From Candidatus Omnitrophota bacterium (GTDB taxonomy: Bacteria > Omnitrophota > Gorgyraeia > Gygaellales > Profunditerraquicolaceae): 27,936 bases of DNA. The stretch's first letter is position 1; each line of letters opens with the position of its first letter. The notes beneath the pieces are model-generated. The model was not told where the DNA came from. It was given only the letters and a program-made list of their open reading frames with translations, and did not search any database. Positions 27,650 to 27,936 of this stretch are shown piece after piece. The stretch lies in contig JAUYEC010000123.1 of the NCBI GenBank assembly GCA_030691585.1, forward strand, positions 1 to 27,936, given 5' to 3'. A program made the position numbers and the translations under genes.

Positions 27650-27936
27650 TTTACTAACGCGTAGTCCTCCATCTCCAGCCAATTTTTCCCGCTTTTGATA
27701 TCCACTCTTATAGGCACTTTCAATTCCAGGACATTCTCCATGCTCTGGCGGACGAGTGCGGCCACCTGCTTTAATTCTTCGTGCGGCACGTCAAAGACCA
27801 ACTCGTCATGGACCTGCAGGACCATTTTTGCGCGCAGAGATTCAGCCTTAAGCAGGCCGTGAATCTGGATCATCGCCATTTTAATCAGGTCAGCTGCTGT
27901 CCCCTGGATAGGCGTATTCACTGCCGGGCGCTCGGC
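27646..27936 (-). CDS. polA: DNA polymerase I, C-terminal end (cut by window edge)
   Basis: The last 96 residues are present. The frame enters from the right edge as AERPAVNTPIQGTAADLIKM, the family A polymerase segment before motif C, and continues into VLQVHDELVFDVPHEEL, which is motif C with the catalytic histidine-aspartate-glutamate. It ends GKNWLEMEDYALVK. The frame is open to the last base, so the rest lies outside the window. It is coupled to glgA through an ATGA overlap. This gene repairs DNA and removes RNA primers. Confidence 0.95.
   Translation of the reverse strand, partial: AERPAVNTPIQGTAADLIKMAMIQIHGLLKAESLRAKMVLQVHDELVFDVPHEELKQVAALVRQSMENVLELKVPIRVDIKSGKNWLEMEDYALVK

Overview
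The window is bacterial chromosome, most likely from an uncultivated repeat-rich Gram-negative-type lineage. I favour Omnitrophota (candidate phylum Omnitrophica), but this is inference from gene content, the many short dispersed palindromes, the small DUF5679-type zinc protein and ORF6N genes; there is no rRNA or other marker here to prove it. Nearly everything lies on the minus strand. Only a small secreted-protein gene near the left edge and rpmB lie on the plus strand.

Left part (1-5420), accessory. It holds a partial hypothetical gene, two small secreted proteins, the broken 5' end of a cupin gene, and then a compact AT-rich minus-strand cluster of four genes (1095-3731). These encode an EVE/PUA-like domain joined to a PD-(D/E)XK nuclease, a small protein with a YxRR...GG...QSYLP signature, an Nmad2-type (nucleotide-modification-associated) protein, and a second EVE/PUA-like protein. 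Together they look like a modified-DNA-sensing restriction or defence module, and this is my best candidate for an undescribed system. A cupin protein, an ORF6N (phage-antirepressor-like) gene, a remnant of a second ORF6N gene and a GC-rich block of nested palindromes follow.

Middle (5420-15202), housekeeping. It holds a UvrD-type helicase fused to a Cas4/AddB-like Fe-S nuclease domain, rpmB on the opposite strand behind a strong promoter, recJ, argS, a DUF5679 protein plus rsfS behind a near-consensus promoter, a CNNM/CBS membrane protein and an M16 peptidase.

Right part (15270-27936), housekeeping, read right to left as one long co-directional series: polA (3' end), glgA, coaE, rho, rpmE, prfA, prmC, murA, then trpG-trpD-trpC-trpF-trpB-trpA. 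This trp cluster covers chorismate to tryptophan except for trpE. Many junctions overlap by 4 bp (polA/glgA, prfA/prmC, trpG/trpD, M16/CNNM).

A second theme is repeat invasion. At least a dozen copies of a roughly 31-bp palindrome (consensus TGTAGGGRCRG...CYGYCCCTACA) sit at gene edges, sometimes supplying a stop codon or lying directly against a ribosome binding site. One copy lies in frame inside trpF. A different family, built on a 7-bp CGTCGTT/CGTCCGT rhythm, lies inside prmC (two places) and glgA and between genes. coaE carries another unexplained insertion. The reading frames stay open through these insertions, as with the palindromic elements known in Rickettsia genes.
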